A stretch of 64,000 nucleotides of DNA from contig CALDPX010000067.1 in the NCBI GenBank assembly GCA_937911745.1, positions 9,002 to 73,001 of the forward strand. The letters are read 5' to 3'. Of the stretch, positions 8,257 through 17,368 are shown one piece after another. The position numbers were made by a program, and so were the translations under genes. The notes beneath the pieces were generated by a model. It was not told the origin of the DNA. It saw only the letters and a program-made list of their open reading frames with translations, and made no database searches. Position 1 is the stretch's first letter. Each line of letters starts with the position of its first letter. Source of the stretch: an uncultured Alistipes sp. GTDB taxonomy: Bacteria > Bacteroidota > Bacteroidia > Bacteroidales > Rikenellaceae.

Positions 8257-8730
8257 CTATCTGCTATTTTTTGCATTAATATAACCGCCTATGCGGAAGC
8301 GGGCATTTTCAACCTCCTTGCGCATACCACTTATGGAGATGTTGCCCCACTCTTGCTGCCTCACAACAACCGCATCATCACCCAACTGCACAAGGCGTTT
8401 GAGCCCACTCGAAGCACGAAAGATCATCTCGCCCTCACGCTCGGCAGCCAATGTGTAGCCACCCCTGAGAAGTGCCTCCACAATCTGCTCTCTGTCCTCC
8501 GCCATCGAAGCCCTCACAGAGGCTGTCGAGAAGCCATAGAGGGGATAGGCAGCAGAGATTAACACAAGCGCAACCAACAAGACGACACCTCTTGTGCCCA
8601 AGAGGTCGGCAGGCTCAATTGCGAGAGTTTTTGTGGCATACATCACTCCAAAAATCAGCCCCACAAGCACCGTAAGCCTCACAAAGTGCCTTACGGCACG
8701 CCCCATATATTGGTTAAAAGTCTGTTTCAT
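8257..8730 (-). CDS. conserved two-helix membrane protein, function unknown
   Basis: Protein of 157 residues from the ATG at 8730 (MKQTFNQYMGRAVRHF). It has two membrane segments (about residues 18-38 and 48-66) and a soluble C-terminal domain of about 85 residues reading GGYTLAAEREGEMIFRASSG, reminiscent of small Bacteroidales membrane proteins with a PH-like tail, though I cannot assign a family with confidence. It lies 26 nt after ispH and 2 nt before the S41 protease gene, so it is inside the operon. Confidence 0.75.
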   Translation of the reverse strand: MKQTFNQYMGRAVRHFVRLTVLVGLIFGVMYATKTLAIEPADLLGTRGVVLLVALVLISAAYPLYGFSTASVRASMAEDREQIVEALLRGGYTLAAEREGEMIFRASSGLKRLVQLGDDAVVVRQQEWGNISISGMRKEVENARFRIGGYINAKNSR

Positions 8731-8756
8731 ATTTTTTTGTTTGGTTTTCTTCCATT

Positions 8757-9632
8757 CTAACGCTCCGAGAGGCTCAAAATTGTATCCCTCACCTGCTCCA
8801 TAAGCCAATGTGGGGTGGATGTGGCACCGCAGATGCCCACATTCTCTGCCCCCTCGAACATCTGGCGCGTAAGTTCGGTGGGCGACTCAATCTTCACACT
8901 GTTGGGGTTTGCGCTGTGGCACGCCTCGAAGAGCACCTTGCCATTGGAACTCTTTGCGCCACACACAAAGACTACCATATCGCACCCGCGGGCAAACTCC
9001 CTCAGGTGCTCCTCCCTGCCTGCCACCTGGCGGCAGATGGTATCCCTTACGGTAACCTCTGCGGGCACCGCCGAACGCCTCATAACCTCTTTGCTAATCT
9101 GCTCGAAGAGTGCCAAACTTTGGGTGGTCTGCGACAGGAGAAAGATGGGGTGCGAAAAGTCCACATCATCCAAATCCTCAACCTTCTCGACAACCACTGC
9201 CCTATCCTCTATCTGACCGTTGAGTCCCACTACCTCGGCGTGTCCCTTCTTGCCCAAAATCACTACCGTACCTCCCAGCTCCCTCATCTGGCGATCAGCC
9301 TCAATGGTAAGTCTTTGGAGTTTCGCAACCACAGGGCAGGTGGCATCGGCATAGCCGAGCGACAGCCCATCCAAGAGTCGGTAGGTGCTCTTGGGTTCGC
9401 CGTGTGCGCGAATGAGGATTTTACTCTCATCGGAGGGTTCTATGGCTGCCAAGTCGGCGTGCGAGATGGTCCTTACGCCCATACCCTCCAAGCGAGCCAC
9501 TTCGAGGTCGTTGTGTACAATGTCGCCCAGCGAATACACCCTCTTTCCCTCGGCAACCAACTCCTCTGCCTTCGAGATGGCACTCACCACCCCATAGCAA
9601 AATCCCGATTTATCATCTATGGTAACTTTCAT
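8757..9632 (-). CDS. ispH: 4-hydroxy-3-methylbut-2-enyl diphosphate reductase
   Basis: Protein of 291 residues, the last enzyme of the MEP isoprenoid pathway, reducing HMBPP to IPP and DMAPP with an iron-sulfur cluster. The three cluster cysteines are visible: C12 in GFCYGV, the Cys in DATCPVV (about 99) and the Cys in RDTICRQ (about 196). RAHGEP and SSNGK substrate motifs are also present. Its start overlaps the cmk stop by 4 nt, indicating translational coupling. Confidence 0.96.
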   Translation of the reverse strand: MKVTIDDKSGFCYGVVSAISKAEELVAEGKRVYSLGDIVHNDLEVARLEGMGVRTISHADLAAIEPSDESKILIRAHGEPKSTYRLLDGLSLGYADATCPVVAKLQRLTIEADRQMRELGGTVVILGKKGHAEVVGLNGQIEDRAVVVEKVEDLDDVDFSHPIFLLSQTTQSLALFEQISKEVMRRSAVPAEVTVRDTICRQVAGREEHLREFARGCDMVVFVCGAKSSNGKVLFEACHSANPNSVKIESPTELTRQMFEGAENVGICGATSTPHWLMEQVRDTILSLSER

Positions 9633-10339
9633 TCCTTTACTCTCAACTTGAATATCTCGTCAAACCACTCCATCTCCTCGGCGAGAGTCATACCGCCATT
9701 GTCGAGGACTATGGCATCGTCTGCCTTCCTCAGGGGACTTATTGCACGAGTTTGGTCGAGGTGGTCACGCTGTCGTATATTTTCGATTATCTCCTCACGA
9801 CTCACCTCTTCGCCCTTGGCGAGCAACTCCTGATAGCGACGCTCTGCCCTCACCTCGGGGTCGGCAGTCATAAAAATTTTCAACTCCGCATCGGGGAAAA
9901 CCACCGTACCGATATCCCTGCCGTCCATCACAACGCCTTTGTCGCGCCCCATTGCCTGCTGCAACTTCACAAGTCGGCGGCGCACCTCGCCAATGGCACT
10001 AACGGCACTCACAAGATTGCTGACCGTAATGGTACGAATTTTACCCTCTGCCCACTCGCCACAGAGGTAGATGTCGCTCGCCCCTCGGTCGGGGTTGAAG
10101 CGGAAGTCTATCTGTATCACATCAAGCCCCTTGACGAGTCGTTCCTCATTGAGGATGCCATTCTCGACACAGCCGTTCTCGATAGCCCACAGGGTTACGG
10201 CACGATACATTGCACCCGTGTCGATGAAGATATAGCCGAGGTGGGCTGCCACCATCTTGGCAAAGGTGCTCTTGCCGCACGAAGAGAAACCATCTACGGC
10301 TATGACTATTTTCTTATTGTTTGGTCTTGAAAAGTTCAT
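9629..10339 (-). CDS. cmk: cytidylate kinase
   Basis: Protein of 236 residues that phosphorylates CMP and dCMP. The P-loop GFSSCGKST follows the first strand (KIVIAVDG), FIDTGAMYRAVTLWA is the NMP-binding segment, and MDGRDIGTVVFPDAELKIFMTADPEVRAERR is the conserved core. It overlaps the LysE-type gene by 26 nt upstream and ispH by 4 nt downstream. The cmk-ispH pair is conserved in Bacteroidales. Confidence 0.96.
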   Translation of the reverse strand: MNFSRPNNKKIVIAVDGFSSCGKSTFAKMVAAHLGYIFIDTGAMYRAVTLWAIENGCVENGILNEERLVKGLDVIQIDFRFNPDRGASDIYLCGEWAEGKIRTITVSNLVSAVSAIGEVRRRLVKLQQAMGRDKGVVMDGRDIGTVVFPDAELKIFMTADPEVRAERRYQELLAKGEEVSREEIIENIRQRDHLDQTRAISPLRKADDAIVLDNGGMTLAEEMEWFDEIFKLRVKE

Positions 10340-10997
10340 TGAATTGTATGTCTATTTGCAAGTCTGAAATCATTGAGATAAGGAGCGACACGCCAATGAG
10401 GGTGATAATGATACCCGAGATGCGGTTTATCCACAACATATGGCGTGGGCGGAAGTATTTTCTCACAACCTTCATCACAGATGCCAAAATCAACCACCAT
10501 CCCGCACAACCGGTAAAGATACCCAAAATCATTGAGGCATTCGAGAAGGCGTTGCCATCGGTGTCGTAGAAGCCGAGCGACTTAACGGTGGCAATGAGCG
10601 CAACGTGCACCAAGATGTAGGCAGGATTGGCAAAACTCAGCAGGAAGCCCGAAACGTAATCTCTCCAATTTGCCCTATCCTTCTCGGAGCGGTTGCGGCG
10701 GAGTCGCAGGTCGGGTTTTTTCAGGAAGATATTCACACCAAACGCGGCAATACACACTCCTGCTATGCACTTTATAAGGAGCATATTGCTCTCTATAAAT
10801 CCCGTCACAAACGAGAGCGAGAAGAAGGCAATGGAGGCATAGAAGGTGTCGCTTGTGGCGATACCAAATCCTGTGGTTATACCCGAGCGTATACCCTTGC
10901 TAATGTTTCGTTGCAGACAGAGAATCGCCGTGGGACCTGGCGGTATAGACGCCATACATCCCACCATCACACCTCCTATAAAAGTCATCAACCACAT
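10314..10997 (-). CDS. LysE-family amino-acid exporter-like membrane protein
   Basis: Protein of 227 residues with about six hydrophobic helices and the LysE/RhtB N-terminal motif GCMASIPPGPTAILCLQRNISKG. Members export amino acids or related small molecules from the cytoplasm; the substrate is unknown. It is the first gene of the long minus-strand run, with a TATCTTTG box about 45 nt upstream. A second ATG at 10988 is also possible. Confidence 0.85.
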   Translation of the reverse strand: MWLMTFIGGVMVGCMASIPPGPTAILCLQRNISKGIRSGITTGFGIATSDTFYASIAFFSLSFVTGFIESNMLLIKCIAGVCIAAFGVNIFLKKPDLRLRRNRSEKDRANWRDYVSGFLLSFANPAYILVHVALIATVKSLGFYDTDGNAFSNASMILGIFTGCAGWWLILASVMKVVRKYFRPRHMLWINRISGIIITLIGVSLLISMISDLQIDIQFNELFKTKQ

Positions 10998-11038
10998 AGT
11001 CTATCTATTGTTAGTTCTGGGGCAAAATTCACCGACTA

Positions 11039-11046
11039 CAAAGATA
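11039..11046 (-). promoter_or_regulatory. -7 box for the LysE-cmk-ispH operon
   Basis: TATCTTTG on the minus strand about 42 nt before the exporter start. A plus-strand TATTTTTG (11049-11056) abuts it back-to-back, so the site may fire in both directions. No clear -33 TTG is seen. Confidence 0.5.
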
Positions 11047-11141
11047 TGTATTTTTGCCGAGCATTTGTCGCTTTGGTCACCAAAAGTTGTGCACAGACAA
11101 AATTATTTCGCGCCAAGAGGTAAATATCCCGCCAAAAGGTT

Positions 11142-11149
11142 TATTTTTG
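11142..11149 (+). promoter_or_regulatory. -7 box for lnt
   Basis: TATTTTTG lies 19 nt before the lnt ATG, matching TAnnTTTG. A second match at 11049-11056 would give a longer leader. Confidence 0.5.
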
Positions 11150-11168
11150 TAGAAAATAAAAGACCAAA

Positions 11169-12785
11169 ATGAGAATATCACTAAAAACATACCAGCGTCT
11201 GCTGTTGGCACTGCTCAGCGTGGTGCTCCTATCGCTCGGCTGGCTCCGAACAAGCGGTCTGCCGTTGCTTATTGCCTTCGTTCCAATGTTGTTAATCTCT
11301 GCCTCCTATGGCTCTTCAAGGCGCGAGTGGTGGCAGATGGCGGGCTGGACGGCTCTGGTTATGGGGCTGTGGTGTGTGACCACCTGCTGGTGGATATACT
11401 ATGCTGCGGCAGTGGGCATTGTTGCCGCAACTATTGTGCAGATACTGCTCTTTGGCGGTATTTTTATGGTCTTTCACTACTTCTCCAAGAGGGCACGCCC
11501 CGTACACGCCTACACAACCCTCATTGCGGGCTGGTTGTGGGCAGAGCATTTCTATCTCGGTGGCGAGGTGTCGTTCCCGTGGCTCCTGCTGGGCAACGGC
11601 TTTGCCAATGATGTGTGGGCGGTGCAATGGTACGAACTGACGGGCGTACTCGGTGGCTCGCTATGGGTATTGCTTGTGAATGTGTTGCTCTTTGAGTGGC
11701 TACTCAACCGCAAGAACAAGGGGTTGGGAATTAGTGCCTTATTCTTTGTCGTTGCGCCTATGGTGGCTTCGCTGATTATCGGCGCATCATACCACGAGAA
11801 CCCCAACACACAGAAAGCTACTGTCACACTCGTACAGCCCAACTTCGACCCCTACGAGGAGAAATACAACCTACCCGTAGACGAACAACTCGCCATCATT
11901 GGCTCTCTGATTGAGGAGGCTCCCGAGGATGTGGACTACATAGTTCTGCCCGAGACGGTCATTGGCGATGCGGGTGACCCCATCTGGGAGGAGGACATCT
12001 ACCGCAGCCACTCCATAAAGGGTGTGGAGGCTATGCGAAGGGCTAAAAATCCCGATGCTCAACTCATTGTGGGTGCAATGACCTATCACCGCTACAATGG
12101 CGCAAAGGACGCCTCGCCAACGGCTCGCCGCAGTGGTTCTATGTGGTATGACCGCTACAATGCCGCCATTGCGCTCGATGGGGACTCGGTACTCAAAGTA
12201 AGCCACAAGTCGCGACTTGTGGTGGGCGTGGAGAAGATGCCCTTTATGGATATTCTCCGTCCGCTGGAAAAACTCATTGTCGACTTGGGCGGCACAACGG
12301 GACAACTCGGCACCGACAAGTATCGCCACCTGCTCCACCAGCGCAACAACCACTATCCCTACGGCATTTCGGTCGCAGCCCCCATCTGCTACGAGTCGGT
12401 CTATGGCGAGCACTTTGGTGCTTTTACGGCTGACGGGGCAGAACTTATGATGGTTATCACCAACGATGGATGGTGGTACGATACGGAGGGCTACCGCCAA
12501 CACTTCTCCTTCTCACGCCTGAGGGCTATCGAGAGCCGCAGGTGGGTGTGCAGGGCAGCCAACACGGGTATCAGCGGCTTCATATCGCCCACAGGCAAGG
12601 TGGGCGACACCCTCGGCTGGGACAAGCGAGGCACACTCTCTGCCGAGGTCACCCCCTCGCGAGAGGTTACCTTTTATGCCAAGGCAGGCGACTATTTGGG
12701 ACGCTTGGGAGGCTACCTATTCCTGCTCTCGCTGCTCTACTATGTAAGTTACCGTTTCCGCAAGCGCAGCCACCTTGTGAATTGA
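11169..12785 (+). CDS. lnt: apolipoprotein N-acyltransferase
   Basis: Protein of 538 residues that adds the third acyl chain to lipoproteins in the inner membrane. The N-terminal 200 residues hold about six to seven membrane helices; the nitrilase domain follows with the triad visible as Glu in YIVLPETVIGD, Lys in HKSRLVVGVEKMPF and Cys in APICYESVYGE. A last helix (GYLFLLSLLYYVSYRF) ends the protein. The stop codon TGA is formed by the first unit of a GAATTGA-type repeat that separates lnt from folC. Confidence 0.95.
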   Translation: MRISLKTYQRLLLALLSVVLLSLGWLRTSGLPLLIAFVPMLLISASYGSSRREWWQMAGWTALVMGLWCVTTCWWIYYAAAVGIVAATIVQILLFGGIFMVFHYFSKRARPVHAYTTLIAGWLWAEHFYLGGEVSFPWLLLGNGFANDVWAVQWYELTGVLGGSLWVLLVNVLLFEWLLNRKNKGLGISALFFVVAPMVASLIIGASYHENPNTQKATVTLVQPNFDPYEEKYNLPVDEQLAIIGSLIEEAPEDVDYIVLPETVIGDAGDPIWEEDIYRSHSIKGVEAMRRAKNPDAQLIVGAMTYHRYNGAKDASPTARRSGSMWYDRYNAAIALDGDSVLKVSHKSRLVVGVEKMPFMDILRPLEKLIVDLGGTTGQLGTDKYRHLLHQRNNHYPYGISVAAPICYESVYGEHFGAFTADGAELMMVITNDGWWYDTEGYRQHFSFSRLRAIESRRWVCRAANTGISGFISPTGKVGDTLGWDKRGTLSAEVTPSREVTFYAKAGDYLGRLGGYLFLLSLLYYVSYRFRKRSHLVN

Positions 12786-12801
12786 TAATTGAAAATTGAA
12801 A
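12779..12801 (+). repeat. GAATTGA-type heptad repeat at the lnt 3' end
   Basis: Three degenerate 7-bp units (GAATTGA, TAATTGA, AAATTGA) begin inside the last lnt codon and provide its TGA stop. Similar arrays follow dnaX, nfo and the phosphatase gene. Confidence 0.75.
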
Positions 12802-12808
12802 AATCAAA

Positions 12809-14104
12809 ATGAACTACTCTCAAACCACCAATTTCCTTTTCAACTCATTTCCTTCGTACCAGAATGTGGGTGCAGGCGCCTATAAGGAGGGCTTGCAAAA
12901 CATTACGGAGATGTGCCGCCGCTTGGACAACCCCCAGCGCAACTATTTCACCATCCACATTGCGGGCACAAACGGCAAAGGCTCCACATCGCACATTCTC
13001 GCCTCGGTGTTGCAGCAGGCGGGCTACTGCGTGGGGTTATTCACTTCGCCCCACCTTGTGGATTTCCGCGAGCGCATACGAGTAAATGGTGTGCCCATCA
13101 GCGAGAGGGAGGTTGTCAGTTTTGTGAAGGAGCACAAGGAGGAGATGGTGGCTCTTGGACTCTCGTTCTTCGAGATGACCACCGCCCTGGCTTTCCATCA
13201 CTTCTCGGAGAGCGATGTGGAGGTGGCGATTATCGAGACGGGCTTGGGTGGCAGGCTCGACTCCACAAATATCATCAAACCCATCCTCTCGGTCATCACA
13301 AACATAGGCTTGGAGCACACGGCACTTTTGGGCTCCACGATTGGCGAGATAGCCTTCGAGAAGGCGGGAATTATCAAACCCGAAGTGCCCGTTGTGGTGG
13401 GCGAGAGTGCCCCCGAGAGCAACGAGGTCTTCGATCGCACAGCCGCCGAGCGAGGTTCGATGTTGGTCTATGCCGATAGGGAGTGGGAGGTTGTCGAGAG
13501 CGAGCCCTCGGGCGACCACATCCGCTACCACATACAGCGTCCTCGCGATGGCAGGACACAAAACCTCGATTTGGACCTTATGGGCTCCTATCAACGCAAA
13601 AACATCCTCACAGTCCGCACCGCCATTAGCATCCTACGCCACCATACGCCACTGAACATCTCAACCCGCGCATTGGTCGAGGGTGTGAGGTGTGTGGCTT
13701 CCTCTACGGGCTTGATGGGTAGGTGGCAGAAGTTGGGCGACAATCCGAGGGTGTACTGCGACACGGGGCACAACGCTCACGGACTCGCCGAGGTGGTGGC
13801 TCAAATCCGCGCTCAGGAGTACCGCAAACTCTATATGGTCATCGGTATGGTGAGCGACAAGGACTTCGATGCCGTCATTCCCCTTATGCCAAAGGAGGCG
13901 TATTACATCTTCACTGAGGCTTCGGTTGCACGCTCGCTCGCTGCCGAGAGTCTTGCCGAGAAGTTCCGCCGCGAGGGCTTCGAGGGCGAGGTTGCAAAGG
14001 ATGTCCACACCGCCTACCGCAGAGCCATAGAGTTGGCAGAGAGCGAAGACTTTGTCTTTGTCGGAGGTAGCACCTTTGTGGTTGCGGATTTACTCTCCGA
14101 ATAG
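12809..14104 (+). CDS. folC: bifunctional folylpolyglutamate / dihydrofolate synthase
   Basis: Protein of 431 residues of the Mur-ligase-like superfamily that joins glutamate to dihydropteroate or folates. The ATP-binding loop AGTNGKGSTSHIL (about 53-65), FTSPHLVDFRERIRVNG, and IETGLGGRLDSTN motifs are intact, followed by the C-terminal ligase domain with YCDTGHNAHGL. It lies 23 nt after lnt and directly abuts the next gene, so the three form an operon. Confidence 0.95.
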   Translation: MNYSQTTNFLFNSFPSYQNVGAGAYKEGLQNITEMCRRLDNPQRNYFTIHIAGTNGKGSTSHILASVLQQAGYCVGLFTSPHLVDFRERIRVNGVPISEREVVSFVKEHKEEMVALGLSFFEMTTALAFHHFSESDVEVAIIETGLGGRLDSTNIIKPILSVITNIGLEHTALLGSTIGEIAFEKAGIIKPEVPVVVGESAPESNEVFDRTAAERGSMLVYADREWEVVESEPSGDHIRYHIQRPRDGRTQNLDLDLMGSYQRKNILTVRTAISILRHHTPLNISTRALVEGVRCVASSTGLMGRWQKLGDNPRVYCDTGHNAHGLAEVVAQIRAQEYRKLYMVIGMVSDKDFDAVIPLMPKEAYYIFTEASVARSLAAESLAEKFRREGFEGEVAKDVHTAYRRAIELAESEDFVFVGGSTFVVADLLSE

Positions 14105-14869
14105 ATGGAAAAACAGAGATTTATGGCAAAGAAATTCATTGTGGTTGGTGCCACATCGGGCTTAGGTCGCGAAATGGCTGCCCAACTTGTCAGGGCTGGT
14201 CACAAGGTCGGCATCGCAGGGCGTAGGGGCGAATTGCTCAACTCCTTTGTGGAGGAGTATAAGGACGTTTGCGCCGAGCCGATAGAGTGGCAAGAGATGG
14301 ATGTAACCTCTCCGAGTGCCACCACTGCACTCGAAGAGTTGATTGAGCGTATGGGAGGTATGGATGTGCTGCTCCACGTTGCTGGCGCAGGCTTTGAGAA
14401 CCCGGCGTTGGAGGAGGGCAAAGAACGCCATATCGCCAATGTAAATTCGGTGGGTTTTGTGACCATCATTGACCACGCCTACCACTGGTTTCGCACCCAC
14501 GGTGGCAAGGGACACATTGCTGCCGTAACCTCCATTGCGGGCACCAAAGGTATGGGCTTGGCTCCGGCATACTCGGCGACCAAGAGGTTGCAGACGACCT
14601 ACCTGAGCGCACTTGCGCAACACGCTCGAATGGACGGCGTAAGGCTCCACATCACCGACATACGCCCCGGCTATGCTCAAACCAGCATACTAACCCCCGG
14701 CAAGAAATATCCCGCAGTACTCTCGCCCGAGAAGGTCGCTCGCCACGCCATAAGAGCCATCGACCATCGCCGCCGCATCTGCACCATCGACTGGCGTTTC
14801 AGACTGCTTGTGGTTGGTTGGAGCCTCATCCCCCGCCCCCTCTGGGAACGCATCACATTCGTGAAATAA
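14105..14869 (+). CDS. short-chain dehydrogenase/reductase
   Basis: Protein of 254 residues (248 if it starts at the ATG at 14123, MAKKFIVVGATSG, equally likely). The Rossmann glycine motif is VVGATSGLGREM, the active-site motif is YSATK with a preceding Ser (TSIAG), and HVAGAGFENPA stands in place of the usual NNAG region. These features define a classical SDR using NAD(P)H. The substrate is unknown; the nearest known relatives act on diverse carbonyls. The ATG immediately follows the folC stop. Confidence 0.88.
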   Translation: MEKQRFMAKKFIVVGATSGLGREMAAQLVRAGHKVGIAGRRGELLNSFVEEYKDVCAEPIEWQEMDVTSPSATTALEELIERMGGMDVLLHVAGAGFENPALEEGKERHIANVNSVGFVTIIDHAYHWFRTHGGKGHIAAVTSIAGTKGMGLAPAYSATKRLQTTYLSALAQHARMDGVRLHITDIRPGYAQTSILTPGKKYPAVLSPEKVARHAIRAIDHRRRICTIDWRFRLLVVGWSLIPRPLWERITFVK

Positions 14870-14894
14870 AGACACCGAAGATACAAAAAACGAC

Positions 14895-14931
14895 AAAGTC
14901 CGCATTTACCTCTCGTAAATGCGGACTTTTC
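14895..14931. terminator. bidirectional terminator (short copy of the palindromic core)
   Basis: AAAGTCCGCATTTAC pairs with GTAAATGCGGACTTT around a CTCTC loop between two convergent genes. The stem contains the same core as the nested palindromes at 24.8, 52.9, 57.1 and 59.8 kb. Confidence 0.85.
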
Positions 14932-14956
14932 TTATTTGGGTTAAACTAAAAGTACC

Positions 14957-15682
14957 TTAACGTGTGCCCATTCTCTTAAAGCGGCGGAAGCGCAAAGCGA
15001 GAACACCCCAGAAGGCTTCGCCGAGGATGCTGCCACTCATTTTGGAGGTGCCGGCTGTGCGGTCGCGGAAGATTATCGACACCTCTTTGATTTTGAAACC
15101 GAGTCGCCAAGCCGTATATTTCATCTCTATCTGGAAGCCATAGCCGTGCATCCCTACCCTATCGAGGTCGATAGTGCGCAGCACCTCTGCACGGTAGCCC
15201 ACAAAGCCCGCCGTAGCATCCCTTACGGGCATACGGGTAACACACTTCACATAGCGAGAGGCACAGTAAGAGAGCAGCAGGCGGCGCATAGGCCAATTAA
15301 CGACATTCACACCACTCACATACCTCGAACCAACAGCCACATCCGCGCCACTCTCCAACTCTGCCGTAAGGCGCAGCAAGTCATCGGGGTCGTGCGAAAA
15401 GTCGCAATCCATCTCATAGATAGCCTCATAGCCCCTCTCCAAAGCCCAGCGGAAGCCAGCAATATAGGCGGTGCCAAGTCCGAGTTTGCCCTCTCGTTCT
15501 ACAAGGAAGAGCCTCTCGGGGTGGTCGGTCATAAGGTTGCGGACAATAGCGGCAGTGCCATCGGGCGAGCCGTCATCGACTACCAATAGCGAGTAGTCGC
15601 CGGGGAGCGAGAGAACCTTTGCGACCATTGCCTCGATGTTCTCGCGCTCGTTGTAGGTGGGTATTATTATGAGTTTACGCAT
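14957..15682 (-). CDS. polyprenol-phosphate mannosyltransferase-like GT2 enzyme
   Basis: Protein of 241 residues from the ATG at 15682 (MRKLIIIPTYNERENIEAM). It is a Dpm1-type family 2 glycosyltransferase: LLVVDDGSPDGTAAIV nucleotide-binding region, GLGTAYIAGFRWALERGYEAIYEMDCDFSHDP with the metal-binding DxD, and VGSRYVSGVNVVNWPMRR. It lacks C-terminal membrane helices, as in the catalytic-only form. It should transfer a hexose from GDP or UDP sugar to a polyprenyl phosphate at the inner membrane; donor identity is inferred from the family only. Confidence 0.87.
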   Translation of the reverse strand: MRKLIIIPTYNERENIEAMVAKVLSLPGDYSLLVVDDGSPDGTAAIVRNLMTDHPERLFLVEREGKLGLGTAYIAGFRWALERGYEAIYEMDCDFSHDPDDLLRLTAELESGADVAVGSRYVSGVNVVNWPMRRLLLSYCASRYVKCVTRMPVRDATAGFVGYRAEVLRTIDLDRVGMHGYGFQIEMKYTAWRLGFKIKEVSIIFRDRTAGTSKMSGSILGEAFWGVLALRFRRFKRMGTR

Positions 15683-15703
15683 CTTTATCGGTAGGATATT
15701 GCA

Positions 15704-15721
15704 CAAAAATAGTTATTTTTG
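15704..15721. promoter_or_regulatory. back-to-back divergent -7 boxes
   Basis: TATTTTTG on the minus strand (15704-15711) and TATTTTTG on the plus strand (15714-15721) lie 2 nt apart, for the Dpm1-like gene and the flavoprotein gene. The two polymerases could not occupy the site together. Confidence 0.6.
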
Positions 15722-15739
15722 CCGAAAAGAACACACATC

Positions 15740-17305
15740 GTGCCCAAAACAATAAATTTAACTCTTTCGCCCAAGCAGGCAGCCTCCACCGAGGGGTGGC
15801 TCTCCATTGTGGTACGCACTCTCGGCATACGCCGCGAGCAGGTGGCTCTTGCGCGAGTGGTAAAACGCTCTGTCGATGCACGTCATCGCACACCTCAGGT
15901 GCTGCTTACGGTCGAGGTATTCATTGACAGCGAGCAGATGCCCGCTGAAATTCATTTCGACTATCCCGATGTAAACGGTAAAACGCCCGTTGTTATTGTG
16001 GGAGGCGGTCCTGCGGGATTGTTTGCCGCACTGAGGCTCATAGAACTCGGACTGCGCCCCATACTTTTGGAGAGGGGCAAGGATGTGACCGAGCGCCGCA
16101 GGGATATTGCGCAAATTCATCGCGGTGCAGGAGTTGATGCCGAGTCGAATTATGCCTTTGGCGAGGGCGGTGCGGGCACCTTCTCGGACGGCAAACTCTT
16201 CACTCGTTCCAAGAAACGTGGCGACTACAACCGCGCACTCCAAACCCTTGTTTTCCACGGAGCCTCGCCCGAGATACTCTATGAGGCACATCCGCACATA
16301 GGCACCGACCGACTGCCCAAAATCATCGAGCAGGTACGCAAAACCATACTCTCCTCGGGCGGAGAGATACACTTCGGAGCAAAGGTTACGGATATTGAGA
16401 TAAGGGACAACAAAGCGGTAGGCGTATGGGTGGGCGACACTCTTGTGGAGGGTGCCGCAGTGGTGCTCGCAACGGGTCACTCGGCAGACGACATCTACGA
16501 AATGCTCCACCACAAAGGCGTACTCTTGGAGTCGAAGGCGTGGGCTATGGGCGTGAGGGTTGAGCACCCTCAGGAGGTCATTGACCGCATACAATACCAC
16601 TCGGACGATATGCGCGAGTGGCTCCCCGCAGCCTCCTACACCCTCACCGCACAGGTGGGTGGCAGGGGTGTCTACTCGTTCTGTATGTGTCCGGGGGGCG
16701 TGATAGTTCCCGCAATGACCGACTACCGAGAGTGTGTGGTAAATGGTATGAGTGCTTCGGCACGCTCCTCGCGTTGGGCAAATGCGGGTATCGTCACCGA
16801 AGTACGCCCCGAGGATTTCCCCCACCTCCAAGAAGAGTGGGGCGTGTTGGCAGGCTTGAAGTATCGCCAGCAGTTGGAACGCAGGGCAGCGGAGATTGTG
16901 GGTGGCGGCGGTACGGCACCCGCACAAAGACTTTCGGACTTTGTGACGGGCAGACAATCTTTTGACCTGCCACGCACCTCCTATCTACCCAAAACTGTTC
17001 CGATGAAGGGCGAGGAGTGGCTACCCGACTATATTGCCGAGTCGCTGAGGGGAGGTTTTAGACAGTGGGGCTCCCGTATGAGGGGCTTTGTGGGCAACAA
17101 TGCACAAATCATCGGCTTGGAGTCGCGCACCTCAACCCCTGTGCGCATACCTCGCGACAAGGAGAGCCTTATGCACCCCGTTGTGGAGGGTTTGTACCCC
17201 ACGGGCGAAGGTGCAGGCTATGCCGGTGGCATCATCTCGGCAGCCCTCGATGGCACTCGTGTGGCAGAGAAGATTGCCCAAAAGCACACAAAAGGAGGAC
17301 AATAG
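15740..17305 (+). CDS. FAD-dependent dehydrogenase (COG2509 type)
   Basis: Protein of 521 residues from the GTG at 15740. A TTG at 15719 would give seven extra residues but overlaps the -7 box at 15714-15721, so it would precede the transcript start; the GTG is preferred. An N-terminal region of about 75 residues precedes the FAD-binding VVIVGGGPAGLFAALRL, then NYAFGEGGAGTFSDGKLFTR and the C-terminal YPTGEGAGYAGGIISAALDG. This matches the uncharacterised NAD(FAD)-utilising dehydrogenase family found widely in bacteria; the substrate is unknown. Confidence 0.87.
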   Translation: MPKTINLTLSPKQAASTEGWLSIVVRTLGIRREQVALARVVKRSVDARHRTPQVLLTVEVFIDSEQMPAEIHFDYPDVNGKTPVVIVGGGPAGLFAALRLIELGLRPILLERGKDVTERRRDIAQIHRGAGVDAESNYAFGEGGAGTFSDGKLFTRSKKRGDYNRALQTLVFHGASPEILYEAHPHIGTDRLPKIIEQVRKTILSSGGEIHFGAKVTDIEIRDNKAVGVWVGDTLVEGAAVVLATGHSADDIYEMLHHKGVLLESKAWAMGVRVEHPQEVIDRIQYHSDDMREWLPAASYTLTAQVGGRGVYSFCMCPGGVIVPAMTDYRECVVNGMSASARSSRWANAGIVTEVRPEDFPHLQEEWGVLAGLKYRQQLERRAAEIVGGGGTAPAQRLSDFVTGRQSFDLPRTSYLPKTVPMKGEEWLPDYIAESLRGGFRQWGSRMRGFVGNNAQIIGLESRTSTPVRIPRDKESLMHPVVEGLYPTGEGAGYAGGIISAALDGTRVAEKIAQKHTKGGQ

Positions 17306-17329
17306 TGTGCAACTATCGAGTTTTATTCG

Positions 17330-17337
17330 TATATTTG
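17330..17337 (+). promoter_or_regulatory. -7 box for the glycosyltransferase cluster
   Basis: TATATTTG matches TAnnTTTG, 31 nt before the ATG at 17369. No clear -33 TTG is present at normal spacing. Confidence 0.5.
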
Positions 17338-17368
17338 TAGATACATTATTTCGACCAACCTCTTTTTT

